64,000 bases of DNA from Bryobacteraceae bacterium (lineage in GTDB: Bacteria > Acidobacteriota > Terriglobia > Bryobacterales > Bryobacteraceae). Under the pieces are notes generated by a model. The model saw only the letters and a list, made by a program, of their open reading frames with translations, searched no databases and was not told the origin of the DNA. Made by a program: the position numbers and the translations under genes. Position 1 is the stretch's first letter, and every line of letters starts with the position of its first letter. The stretch is from positions 682,001 through 746,000 of the forward strand of contig CANGYQ010000002.1 in the NCBI GenBank assembly GCA_947458745.1, written 5' to 3'. This document shows positions 23,057 to 31,695 of this stretch, in pieces.

Positions 23057-24910
23057 TTAGTTCAACACACCGACGCCAATGCTGCTGCCGCTCGTCTTGC
23101 CCCGGTAGACGCGATGGGTGGCTTTTTGGAAGTCACTGGCTTTGGCGTCGGGGATGTTGATGAACTTTTGGGGGTTGCGGTCCACCAGCGGGAACCAACT
23201 GCTCTGGATGTGCACCATGATGCGGTGGCCCTTGCGGAAGGTGTGCTGGACGTCGGGCAAGGCAAAGGCGACGCGTTCGCGCTTGCCGGGCGTGAGCGGC
23301 TCCGGCTTCTCAAAACTGTTCCGGAACTTGGCACGGAACGGTTCGCCGCGCACCAGTTGTTGATAGCCACCCAGCTTCACGTTGTTCGGACCGTCTTCGA
23401 GATCACCTGGGTAAACGTCCACCAGCTTCACGACAAAATCGGCGTCCGTGCCGGTGGAGGAGACGAACAGCTCCGGCGTCAAGGGGCCGGAGATGGTGAC
23501 GTCTTCTTCGAGGATGTTGCTTTCATAGACCAGCACATCGGGCCGCGTTGCGGCGTGGCGTTGGTCGGAGGTCATGTAGAAGCCGGAGTGGCCGGTGTGG
23601 ATGTAGCTGACGTAGGGCACAGGCTTGTTGGGATCCGCCAGATACTCGTCGAAGCCGTCCGCCTCGGCCGGCGGGTCAAAGGAGAGCTTGCCACCCGCGT
23701 GGAAGTAAAGCTTCTTCTGCTGCGCGGCCTTGGGTGGCCAGGCGTCAAAAGTGCGCCACTGGTTGGTGCCGGTTTCAAAGGCCCAGGCGGCGGGGAACTT
23801 GCCGTCGCCCTTCGATTTCAGGTGATAGGCGAAGAAGGGAAATTCGATCGAGTCGCGGTAGTAGGCGCTGGTCTTGGAGCCAAAGTTGATGTCGCCCACT
23901 TTGTCGCCATCGCCGCGCGAAAAGCCGCCGTGCGTCCAGGGGCCCATGACGAGGTGGTTGCCGCTGGCGGGCGGCGTGTTGGCTTGGATCTGGTGGTAGA
24001 CGCGCAGCGGCCCTTGCAGGTCCTCAGCGTCGAACCAGCCGCCCACGGTCAACACCGCCGGCTTGATCGACTTCAGGTGCGTCGAAATGTTGCGCGACTT
24101 CCAGAAGTCGTTCAAGTTGGGGTTATTCATGGTGGCCAGCCAGTAGGGGTTGGCCTCCTTGTAGTACTTCTCGGTGGCGTTGGCGAGCGTGCCGGCGCGC
24201 AGCAGGACATCGTAGCCGTCGGGCGACTTGAAGGGGTTCATGCGGCCGAAGTTCTCGGGCAGCGTCGGCTCCAGGTGCGGCTTGAAGAACAGGTAGAAGC
24301 CGAAGTTGGCGGCCAGCATTAGGCCCCCGTTGTGATAGCTGTCGTCGCCACCATAGAGGTCCGTCACCGGAGCCTGAGGCGAAGCGGCCTTCAGTGCCGG
24401 GTGGGCATCGATCATGCCGGCCGTCACGTAGAAGCCCGGGTAGGAGATGCCCCACATGCCGACACGGCCATTGTTATTGGGGATGGTCTTCACCAGCCAG
24501 TCGATCGAGTCGTAGGTATCGCTCGATTCATCGACGTCCTTGGCCGAAGTCTTGTTGGGCTTGTGCGGCGTCATCTCCAGCCACTTGCCTTCCGACTGAT
24601 AGCGGCCCCGCACGTCCTGGTAGACGAAGATGAAGCCGTCCTTGCCGAACTTCTCCGAAGGGCCCAGGCTGGGGCGGTACTTGTCGACGCCATAGGGAGC
24701 CACTGAATAGGGCGTCCGCTGCATCATGATCGGGTACTTGGTGGTGCTGGCGCCGTTCAGCGCCTCCTTGGGGACGTAAACGGAGGTGAACAGCTTGACG
24801 CCGTCACGCATCGGGACCATGTACTCGAACTTGGTGTAGTTGCCCTTGACGTACTCAACGCCCTGGCCCAGCAGCGACACGGAAACCAGCAGGAAAACAA
24901 GAAATCTCAT
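23057..24910 (-). CDS. CocE/NonD family hydrolase (X-Pro dipeptidyl-peptidase/alpha-amino acid ester hydrolase type)
   Basis: About 617 residues with a signal peptide (MRFLVFLLVSVSLLGQG), starting at the ATG at 24910; the frame continues upstream without support. An alpha/beta-hydrolase domain with nucleophile Ser in WGISYPGF, Asp in GGWFDAEDL and His in GPWTHGG is followed by a C-terminal jelly-roll domain (X-Pro dipeptidyl-peptidase C-terminal type, ending near HRVYRGKTSGSSI). The family cleaves acyl esters or amino-acid esters, and some members act on beta-lactam side chains; the substrate is unknown. It is divergent from the antitoxin gene, with a TATAGT palindrome between them. Confidence 0.9.
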   Translation of the reverse strand: MRFLVFLLVSVSLLGQGVEYVKGNYTKFEYMVPMRDGVKLFTSVYVPKEALNGASTTKYPIMMQRTPYSVAPYGVDKYRPSLGPSEKFGKDGFIFVYQDVRGRYQSEGKWLEMTPHKPNKTSAKDVDESSDTYDSIDWLVKTIPNNNGRVGMWGISYPGFYVTAGMIDAHPALKAASPQAPVTDLYGGDDSYHNGGLMLAANFGFYLFFKPHLEPTLPENFGRMNPFKSPDGYDVLLRAGTLANATEKYYKEANPYWLATMNNPNLNDFWKSRNISTHLKSIKPAVLTVGGWFDAEDLQGPLRVYHQIQANTPPASGNHLVMGPWTHGGFSRGDGDKVGDINFGSKTSAYYRDSIEFPFFAYHLKSKGDGKFPAAWAFETGTNQWRTFDAWPPKAAQQKKLYFHAGGKLSFDPPAEADGFDEYLADPNKPVPYVSYIHTGHSGFYMTSDQRHAATRPDVLVYESNILEEDVTISGPLTPELFVSSTGTDADFVVKLVDVYPGDLEDGPNNVKLGGYQQLVRGEPFRAKFRNSFEKPEPLTPGKRERVAFALPDVQHTFRKGHRIMVHIQSSWFPLVDRNPQKFINIPDAKASDFQKATHRVYRGKTSGSSIGVGVLN

Positions 24911-24911
24911 G

Positions 24912-24926
24912 TATAGTCGAACTATA
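24912..24926. promoter_or_regulatory. Palindrome TATAGT-CGA-ACTATA between hydrolase and antitoxin genes
   Basis: A perfect 6-bp inverted repeat with a 3-bp centre, 2 bp before the CocE-type hydrolase ATG and 22 bp before the antitoxin ATG. Both arms resemble -10 boxes (TATAGT), one for each direction. Since Phd/YefM-type antitoxins usually repress their own promoter through a palindrome, this is the best operator candidate, and it would also affect the divergent hydrolase gene. Confidence 0.5.
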
Positions 24927-24947
24927 GCTGATGAAGGCCACCGCCAT

Positions 24948-25340
24948 ATGAAAGCCACCATCACCGATCTCCGGCTCCGCTTGAAGGATGTTCTGGCTGC
25001 GCTTGACCGCGGTGAGGCGGTCACGCTGACCTATCGCGGGCAGGACCGGGCGCAGTTGAAGCCGGTGCAGAACGTGCGGCCAGATTGGGAAGAGCGGCTG
25101 CGAAAGATGCAGGCCCACCCGGCTATTGGCATGTGGGCGGACCGCGAAGACATGAAGGACCCCACGGCCTACATCATGAAAATGCGGGAGAGTCGCTTCG
25201 ATGCTGCTGGATTCCGACGTGATGATTTGGGCGTTCCGAAGCGAGCCAGCGGCAGTGCTGGAACTGGCAAGGGACGAAAAGCCGATGATGTCCGTGGTGA
25301 CGCTGATGGAAGTGATGCAAGGCGTCGGGTCCGCCGCTGA
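24948..25340 (+). CDS. Type II antitoxin, Phd/YefM-like, with C-terminal read-through extension
   Basis: 130 residues from the ATG at 24948. The N-terminus (MKATITDLRLRLKDVLAALDRGEAVTLTYRGQ) is the short DNA-binding fold of Phd/YefM-like antitoxins, and HPAIGMWADREDMKDPTAYIMKMRESRF is the usual toxin-binding tail of VapB-type partners. In most relatives the frame stops at the toxin start. Here it runs 140 bp into the toxin gene, adding about 46 low-complexity residues (GSAGTGKGRK). Either the stop was lost by mutation or the extension is tolerated. The preceding palindrome suggests autoregulation. The ribosome site is weak. Confidence 0.75.
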   Translation: MKATITDLRLRLKDVLAALDRGEAVTLTYRGQDRAQLKPVQNVRPDWEERLRKMQAHPAIGMWADREDMKDPTAYIMKMRESRFDAAGFRRDDLGVPKRASGSAGTGKGRKADDVRGDADGSDARRRVRR

Positions 25341-25596
25341 GCAGCGGGCTACAAGGACCTTTATCACGTCGTTCGGAATTGAGATCGTCCCGCTATCAGC
25401 CGCGATCGGTGATCGCGCCGCGAAGCTGATTGATCAATATGCCATGGGACATGGGCTGCGGGCACTGGATGCCCTGATCGCAGCCACGGCTGTTGAATTG
25501 GATTTGCCGCTGATCTCCGGGAACCGGAAGCACTTCGCTTCCATCGCCAAGCTTAGCTACCGGCCATTTGTCCCTCAACATCGGCAGCGCAACTAA
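25201..25596 (+). CDS. vapC: VapC-type PIN-domain toxin
   Basis: A 131-residue PIN-domain ribonuclease. The acidic metal-binding set is visible: LLDSDVMIW near the N-terminus, Glu in TLMEVMQG, and Asp in ALDALIAATAVELDLPLISGNRKHF. VapC toxins cleave tRNA or rRNA when not bound by antitoxin. The ATG at 25201 lies inside the antitoxin frame (-/+ overlapping frames, 140 bp overlap), which would ensure coupled translation. Full-length and apparently intact. Confidence 0.88.
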   Translation: MLLDSDVMIWAFRSEPAAVLELARDEKPMMSVVTLMEVMQGVGSAAEQRATRTFITSFGIEIVPLSAAIGDRAAKLIDQYAMGHGLRALDALIAATAVELDLPLISGNRKHFASIAKLSYRPFVPQHRQRN

Positions 25597-25618
25597 CGCG
25601 ACGGTATCAGCGCCCCTT

Positions 25619-28600
25619 CTAAAACCGGTAGTACAGCCCCAACTGCACCCGCCGAGGCGTGTTGCCCTGGTTGACGATGCGGCCGAAGGTGGCGGAGTTG
25701 ACGTCGTAGTCATAGCGGGTTCCCGTCTGGAAGGTGTCGAACACAACGTTGTTCAACACTTTGGTCGATTCCAGGCGCAGCTCCAGTGTGTGGCCCTCGC
25801 GAAGTGGTCGGCTTCTTGATGCCAAAGTCGAAGTTGAAGAAACGTGGTCCAGTAAAGTAGCGGCGCTGCAGAGCGCCAAACTCACCCGCGTTGGGGTTGA
25901 AGAGGACCTGCCCGCTAAATGGAGCGCTGCCGTCGGCGGCCACACCACGGCCGTCGCGCGGATTGATGGCCGCTTGATCGACGATGAACGGACCGTTGCC
26001 GGTCATGTAAAAGCCGACCGTGCGGGCCAGACCTTCGCCATCCAGTGTTGTGGTGACGGTGTTGTTGGCGGATCGCGCCTGCCGGTTCAGTGTGCCTCGC
26101 TCCGAGCGGATGGAGAACGGTAAGCCACTCTGCAGTGTGGTCAAGCCACTCACTGACCAGCCGCCGACCATGCGCGAAACCGGCGGGCTGGAGGTGTTGA
26201 GAAACTTCTTACCACGGCCGAAAGGCAGGTCCAGGACATAGTTGCCCTTGAAGGCATGCCGCAGATCGAACGGCGTCCGGGACCGTTCCAGTTTGCCGTT
26301 GTTGATGTCGAGGAACGGCTCAAAGTTGACCTGGCTGTCGCCTGCGGAATCGGACAATGACTTGGCCCAGACGTAGTTCAACTGGAACGAATAGCCGCGC
26401 GAAAAGCGGCGCGTGTAGTCCAGTTGCAGACTGTCGTAGGCGGACCGGCTGTCGTTGGTCATTAAACTGGTACCCAGCGCGTTGGCGTTGCGATAGAAGT
26501 TCACCGGGCCGTTCAGGCCGCGGATCTGGTAGAAGTTGCCGAGTTCAACCACGGCTTGGGTGCGGATCAGGTTGATCACCTGCGCATTGGCCAGGAAGCC
26601 GCCGCTGGGCATCGAATCAAAGACCGGCGTCGGCTGGCTGCCCGCAATGGCTGGATTGCAGCGGGCGTCAAAGGCGCGGCCGGAATTCTGAGCCAGCACC
26701 CCGTTGGAATAGGCGCGGCGGAAATCGGCCAGGAAGCCACCGGCGGCCGGGTTGATCTAGTTGAAGTCGAAGGCGCGGAACTGCTTGACGCCGCGATTGC
26801 CGACATGGCGCACTTCCAGCACGCCACCGCCCTGCTTCTGTTGAACGCCCAGGCTGACTTGCTGGACATAGGGCGTGCGGAGGTTCGGGTCAATGGTGGC
26901 GAAGGCGGACTGTGAGTTCAGCGCATAGTTGTAGGCGAAGCTGCGTGGCACTTTGTAGGCGGGCGTGGGGATGGTCACGCCGGTGGACACGCGGCCATTC
27001 ACATCAGTGATGTTGGCCTCCGTCTGCAAGCCGGTATTGGAGTTGGCTGCGTTGACGGCCATGGTGATGTGGTTGTCGTTGACGAAGTGGACACTGTAGC
27101 CCGCGCGGATGGCCGTATTGCCATTGCCAAAAACGTCCCAGGATAAGCCGAAATTGGGCGCGAAGTTGTTGCGGTCGGCATTGTAGAAAGGCCGGCCGTT
27201 GACCTTGCCCGCTTAAGCAATCTGACTGTCCGGGTTGAGCAGCGTCGAGATGGGATTGCCATTCTGGAGAACGGGCAGCAGCGCGACGCCGCGCGTCTCA
27301 TCCACCACAGTGAAGTAGTCATACCGGACGCCCGCTGAGAGGCTGAGGCGGCGGGTCATCTTCCAGTTGTCCTGCAGGTAACCGGCGTAGCTGCCAAAGG
27401 CCCAATAGCGGCGGTTCTCCTGCCCCGCCACAAAGCCGGAGCTGTTGTCGCGGACATTGAACCGCTGCTGCGCCTGGTTCACCAATCCGGCCACCGAGGC
27501 GAGCAGCGTGTTGGCGTTGTTGATCTCATTTTGGCTGGCGCACGGCAAGCCCGCTGCCGTGATACCACGCGTGCGGGAGCCAATGCCCAGGGTATACAGC
27601 GGCGACGTGATGAAGTAGTCGTAGGCGTTGACGCGGATATTCTGGCTTTGGAAACCCAAGTTCAGCGTGTGCTTGCCCTTCAGCCAGCTGGCGTTGTTCG
27701 AGATGTTCCAGGTATCGGTGAAGCGACCCTCGGGTTGGTAAGTCTGGATGGGCGTTGTGAAGCCCAGGCCGGTGTTGCTGACGTAGAACTTCTCGTCGGG
27801 CACGGTCTTCGAGAATGTGCCGGGGGCTTTGTTCAGGCCGCCGCGCAGCTCATTGGTGAAGGTGGGCGAGAGCGTCGAGCGCCAGCCGGTGGAGAAGAAC
27901 TTGGTGGCGTTGACGTTGACGACCGAGGGCTTGGGATCGTAGCCCAGGTTGCTGACCGTGGGCCGCTCGTTGAGGTCGCGGTTCCAGATGTACGTACCGA
28001 ACAGCGAGTGCTTGTCGCTTACGTAGTAGTCCACTTTGCCGGTGATGTTGTCACGGTCGCGTTTGGTGCTTTGCAGAAACGAGTAGCCGGCAGTGTTCCG
28101 GAGAACGCCCTCCGCCGAATCACCGAAGCGGAAGTTATCGATACGGTTGGCGGCGGGCAACATGTCGATGATGCGCTTCATGGTGGGGTCCGCCGCGTGG
28201 CCGGTTATTTGCAGCAGGTTGTGCTGTTGCAGCGCACCCGGAGCGCCATAGGTAAAGATGCCTAGGCGGGCGGCATCAGTGAGGGTGGTCCGTTGCAGTT
28301 GCGTCTGTTGGCGGCGGCGGAACGCTTCATAGTTGGTAAGGAAGAATAGCTTGTTCTTGATCACCGGCCCGCTGAAGCTGCCGCCGGCCTGATTCTGATT
28401 GAGGAACAGAATCTTCTAGCCATCGCGGTTCTCAAAGAAGCCATTAGAGGCCAGCGCATTGTTGCGGTTGTACCAGTAGGCCGCGCCATGCCACTTGTTG
28501 GTGCCTGAGGGAGTGGTGAACGACACCTGCACGGCGCCGTTGGCGGTGGCCACCACATCCACTGCTTGCGTCACCGAAGCCGGTTGGAGGGCGATGGGAC

Positions 28601-28918
28601 TCAGCGACGTTTCACGCGCCGTGTCCACTTTCACCGCAACCGCAGTGGCCGTGGCGCCCCCCCCAGTTGCACTGAGACCTCATGGAGGCCTGGCTGCAGG
28701 CCGCTGAATGAATAGAGCCCTTCCCGCGAACTCAACTGGGTGGCCGCGACGGCACCGCCGGTCACCTTCACGCTGACTGAGGCACCCGCCACGGAGGCTC
28801 CGGTGGCATCTACCACGGAACCCGTCAACCGGCCCGACACTTGGGCTGAAGCAGGCAGCGAGACACACAGCGACGCGGCCAGCAGCGCAGAAACAGACAA
28901 AACGGCACGGAACAACAT
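25619..28918 (-). pseudogene. Decayed TonB-dependent receptor with carboxypeptidase-regulatory-like N-terminus (Oar-like)
   Basis: Reading leftward from 28918, a signal peptide and carboxypeptidase-regulatory-like domain (SGRLTGSVVDATGASVAG) are followed by plug and beta-barrel segments of an acidobacterial Oar-like receptor, ending in LGLYYRF. The frame is broken by a frameshift in a C8 tract (28657-28664; one more G on the minus strand restores it), TAG at 28416-28418, TAA at 27213-27215, TAG at 26757-26759, and a frameshift near 25800-25812. A large part of the plug domain between VDVVATAN and GAVQVSF also seems deleted. The three stops are in one frame, and each is one C-to-T change from a Gln codon. 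The gene is non-functional as read. The intact paralogue type is at 51505-53895. Confidence 0.88.
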
Positions 28919-29042
28919 GCAAGAACCCCTTGGAGAAACACTTCCTTTCTCGAGGGTGTTCCCACCAGCGATTCAGGCGTTCGAAAATGGGGCCAGTGAC
29001 GTTACGGCTAGGGCAGTTTGTGCGCAGGGGGCGGCCAGGCCG

Positions 29043-29546
29043 CTATTTGTCCCGGCCCGGCCAGGTGACCGTCTTGAATGGCCAAGCCGCGGCGACCCAG
29101 GCGCGCGCCAACTTTTCGACCTCGGCGTCGGCCCCTTGATCGAAGTCAGCCTTCGTGACCCAGAGGCGAACCTGCGCTTCGAAGCCAGGCTTGCGCGATG
29201 GAGAGATGTAGACGCAGCCGACTTCGCGCCTTTTGTCCTTGGTGAGCACTGCGTAGGTGAAGGACTTGCGGGCTTTGAAGTTGGCGATCTCGCCTTCGAC
29301 ATCCTTCAGCGCGTCGGCCATGGTGATGCCGGGATGGGGCCACTTGCCGCCGTTGGTGAAGGTAGCCTTCAAGTGGTCAATCGAGCTCATGTAGGCGTCG
29401 AAATCCAATTTTTCCAGGCCCGGCCCCAGCGGAACCAGAATGAACCGGGACGTTTCGTAGCTGGCCGGAGGCTGAAAAGCGGCGGGGACGAACTGGGCCC
29501 AACAGGCAAAGCTCGTTAGCAGCAGGCTGGCAAGTACCCGGAGCAT
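29043..29546 (-). CDS. Secreted protein with GNAT-acetyltransferase-like domain
   Basis: 167 residues. The signal peptide (MLRVLASLLLTSFACWAQ) is followed by a domain that reads like the GNAT fold: RFILVPLGPGLEKLDFDAYMSSIDHLKAT at the start and FTYAVLTKDKRREVGCVYI in the place of strands 2-4. The acetyl-CoA-binding loop (R/Q-x-x-G-x-G/A) is not clear, so it may be a non-enzymatic relative. A secreted GNAT is unusual because acetyl-CoA is cytoplasmic. It starts 3 bp after the stop of a small HMA-fold-like gene and is co-transcribed with it. Confidence 0.55.
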   Translation of the reverse strand: MLRVLASLLLTSFACWAQFVPAAFQPPASYETSRFILVPLGPGLEKLDFDAYMSSIDHLKATFTNGGKWPHPGITMADALKDVEGEIANFKARKSFTYAVLTKDKRREVGCVYISPSRKPGFEAQVRLWVTKADFDQGADAEVEKLARAWVAAAWPFKTVTWPGRDK

Positions 29547-29549
29547 CGT

Positions 29550-29768
29550 CTAGTCAACCCGCCGCAGGGGGATACCGGACTGGGCCAGACGCCCTTCCAC
29601 GTGGGCGGGTCGGAGGCGGGAGGCATCGTATTCCACCGTCACGCGATCCAGCGTTGAGGCTAGCTTCACGTGATGGATGCCGTAGATACTGGTCGCTTTC
29701 GCGATCGCGTCCATAGCGGCATCGTCAATGGGGCGCGTAAGTTCGAAATTCACCTGAACCTTGGTCAT
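29550..29768 (-). CDS. Small HMA-fold-like protein without the CxxC metal motif
   Basis: A 72-residue protein whose strand-helix pattern and SIYGIHHVKLASTLDRVTVEYD segment follow the ferredoxin-like fold of heavy-metal-associated (HMA) domains. The MxCxxC loop that binds Cu or Zn is replaced by LTRPIDDA, so metal binding in the usual way is not expected. It may bind a protein partner. It is the first gene of a two-gene unit with the secreted GNAT-like protein and lies 45 bp downstream of a PEP-CTERM gene transcribed in the same direction. Confidence 0.6.
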   Translation of the reverse strand: MTKVQVNFELTRPIDDAAMDAIAKATSIYGIHHVKLASTLDRVTVEYDASRLRPAHVEGRLAQSGIPLRRVD

Positions 29769-29813
29769 GGGATCACTTCAAATTATCGCGCACCGGAGGG
29801 CGGCACGGGCTGC

Positions 29814-30506
29814 CTACGGAAGCTTGCCCGCTGACTCGGATTGCCGTTTCGCCTGCCGCCGGAAACCAGCCAGTAGGGCGACCGTCCCAAACGCCCCCAG
29901 CAGAAGAGTGGAAGGCTCCGGCACAGCGTTGGTGATGACGACAGGTGCCGTCGATTCAGCAGAGCCCTGGTAGAGCAGTCCGAACGGCCCGCCACCGCGC
30001 TGGTAGACCTCAAACTGCAGTCGATAGTTGCCGGAGGTGGTCAGGTACGGCGTCAGGTTAATGGCTTGGCCGTTCTTCGGCAAACAACCGATCGGACCAT
30101 TGGCGCAGGCCCCGCCCTGAATGGGGTTGGACTCAAACAGGAGTTGAGCGTTCTGGTTCGGCATGATCAGCGAGACACGCGCGGTGTCATCCGCCCAGAC
30201 CGTGATGTTGCCCGTATTGCTGATGTAGGGCAGAAAGAAGTTTTCCCAAAAGATGGCCGTGGGTGCCTTGGCGTTGGCCCCGGTAATCGTTCCGGTGACG
30301 CTGGCCGGGGAAAGCGGCTGGCCATTGCCGGTTAGGCCGTAGCTAATCCATTTCGCGTCAACCGAGTTGGGCTGCCACAACGGGTGGGCGTTAACGAAGA
30401 CGTTGGCCGCTGTCCTGTTGTTCGATTCGTTAACCAAGTCGCTGTTGAGCTTGATGGGGGTGGCCATCAGTGGAGTGACGGCCAGTAGAAACAGAATGCT
30501 TTTCAT
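29814..30506 (-). CDS. PEP-CTERM sorting-domain exoprotein
   Basis: A 230-residue secreted protein. The signal peptide (MKSILFLLAVTPLMATP) is followed by a beta-rich domain with no recognised family. The C-terminal sorting signal is complete: VPEPSTLLLGAFGTVALLAG, then a basic tail (FRRQAKRQ). PEP-CTERM proteins are cleaved and anchored or released by an exosortase, which is not encoded in this window. The function of the beta-rich part is unknown; the family is often linked to exopolysaccharide and biofilm. Confidence 0.88.
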   Translation of the reverse strand: MKSILFLLAVTPLMATPIKLNSDLVNESNNRTAANVFVNAHPLWQPNSVDAKWISYGLTGNGQPLSPASVTGTITGANAKAPTAIFWENFFLPYISNTGNITVWADDTARVSLIMPNQNAQLLFESNPIQGGACANGPIGCLPKNGQAINLTPYLTTSGNYRLQFEVYQRGGGPFGLLYQGSAESTAPVVITNAVPEPSTLLLGAFGTVALLAGFRRQAKRQSESAGKLP

Positions 30507-30590
30507 CGCAGAGCATATCGGCCAGTCCTTAAGTCCCTTGAATGGAAGCGGCCGGAAAGCTGTTGGGCGGGCAAGGGATGATGGATTCCA

Positions 30591-31643
30591 GTGTCAACGC
30601 GCGTGTTGTGGCTGATTCATCGCTGGGCGGGCCTGGTGCTGGGCCTGTTTCTTTTTGTCATCTGCCTTTCGGGGGCGGCACTGGTGTTCCGCGAGGAACT
30701 GGAGGCGGCGCTGCATCCCAGCATGCGAGTGGTGCCGCAGCCGCAGAAGGCTTCATGGGATGACGTGCTCGCCGCGGCCGGGCCGGGCTGCTTTGGCTTC
30801 GTCTTACCAGCGGATCCGGCAATGGCCATCACGGCCTATACGCCGGGAGGCGCCAAGCTGATTGACCCGTACACGGCCCGCGTCACCGGGAGCCGGCCCA
30901 GCGATGGCGTGTTGAACTTCTTGCGCCAACTGCACATCCGGATGTTGGTGCCGGGTTGGCAAGGGCGATTCGTGGTGGGACTGTTCGGCGTGGCACTGTT
31001 GGTCTCCGCTCTTACGGGCTTGATGATCTATTGGCCGTTCATGCGCGGAGTGTTCGCGCAAGGCCTCTCCTGGTGGCAACTGCGGGCCGGACTGCGGCCC
31101 GGGCTGGCCGATGGGCACAAGCTGATGGGGATCGTGACGGCGGGGTTCATCTTGGTGATCGCACTCACCGGGGCTGGCTTGGGCCTGGAAACGCTGCTGC
31201 GGTTCTGGCCGCAGATGGCCCGGCAAGTTCACCCTTCGCCCTCCGCCCGAACCCAGGCGGAGAACCGGCCTCGCCTCACGGCCGAACAAGTGCGGGCGGC
31301 GGCGCTGGCCGCAGTTCCGGGCTTGACGCCTACCAGCTTGCTGATGCCATCGGCGAAGTCGGGCCACTTTACGGTCTACGGCAACGCTCCCGGCCACTTC
31401 ACGCGCCATGCGGCCAGCTTTGTGCTGGTAGGAGCCTATGACGGCCATCTGGTGCAGGTCCACAATGCCAGCACGGCCGGTGCCAGTGCACAGGTCCACG
31501 ACGCCATGGAGCCCCTGCACTTTGGCACTTGGGGTGGAAGTGCGGGGGCGTGGCTGAGGTGGCTCTATACCTTGCTGGGCTTGGCGGCAGCGCTGTTGCC
31601 GGTGAGTGGATTTTTCTTGTGGCGGGTCTCGCGGAAGAGTTAG
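30591..31643 (+). CDS. PepSY-associated transmembrane protein
   Basis: A 350-residue membrane protein of the PepSY_TM / iron-regulated membrane protein family. The first membrane helix (WLIHRWAGLVLGLFLFVICLS) has the typical HRW start. Further helices are VVGLFGVALLVSALTGLMIYW, IVTAGFILVIALTGAGL and the C-terminal LYTLLGLAAALLPVSGFFLW. A short periplasmic PepSY domain lies between. Relatives include siderophore-reducing FsrB-like proteins and others near TonB-dependent receptors, so a role in iron handling is possible but not shown. The start is a GTG at 30591 with AAGGG 13 bp upstream. Confidence 0.85.
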   Translation: MSTRVLWLIHRWAGLVLGLFLFVICLSGAALVFREELEAALHPSMRVVPQPQKASWDDVLAAAGPGCFGFVLPADPAMAITAYTPGGAKLIDPYTARVTGSRPSDGVLNFLRQLHIRMLVPGWQGRFVVGLFGVALLVSALTGLMIYWPFMRGVFAQGLSWWQLRAGLRPGLADGHKLMGIVTAGFILVIALTGAGLGLETLLRFWPQMARQVHPSPSARTQAENRPRLTAEQVRAAALAAVPGLTPTSLLMPSAKSGHFTVYGNAPGHFTRHAASFVLVGAYDGHLVQVHNASTAGASAQVHDAMEPLHFGTWGGSAGAWLRWLYTLLGLAAALLPVSGFFLWRVSRKS

Positions 31644-31695
31644 CCGGAAGGTGGCGGGTATCGCCCACAGGCCGTGGCGCGATAGAATCGCGGGC

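Noticed and set aside
25619-28918. Stop-codon reassignment or programmed recoding to explain TAG and TAA inside the receptor
   Set aside because: Both codons end many intact genes in the window, and two frameshifts and a deletion also occur, so gene decay is the simpler reading.
30542-30763. 73-codon plus-strand frame overlapping the PepSY gene start
   Set aside because: Out of frame with the clear membrane protein and without motifs.
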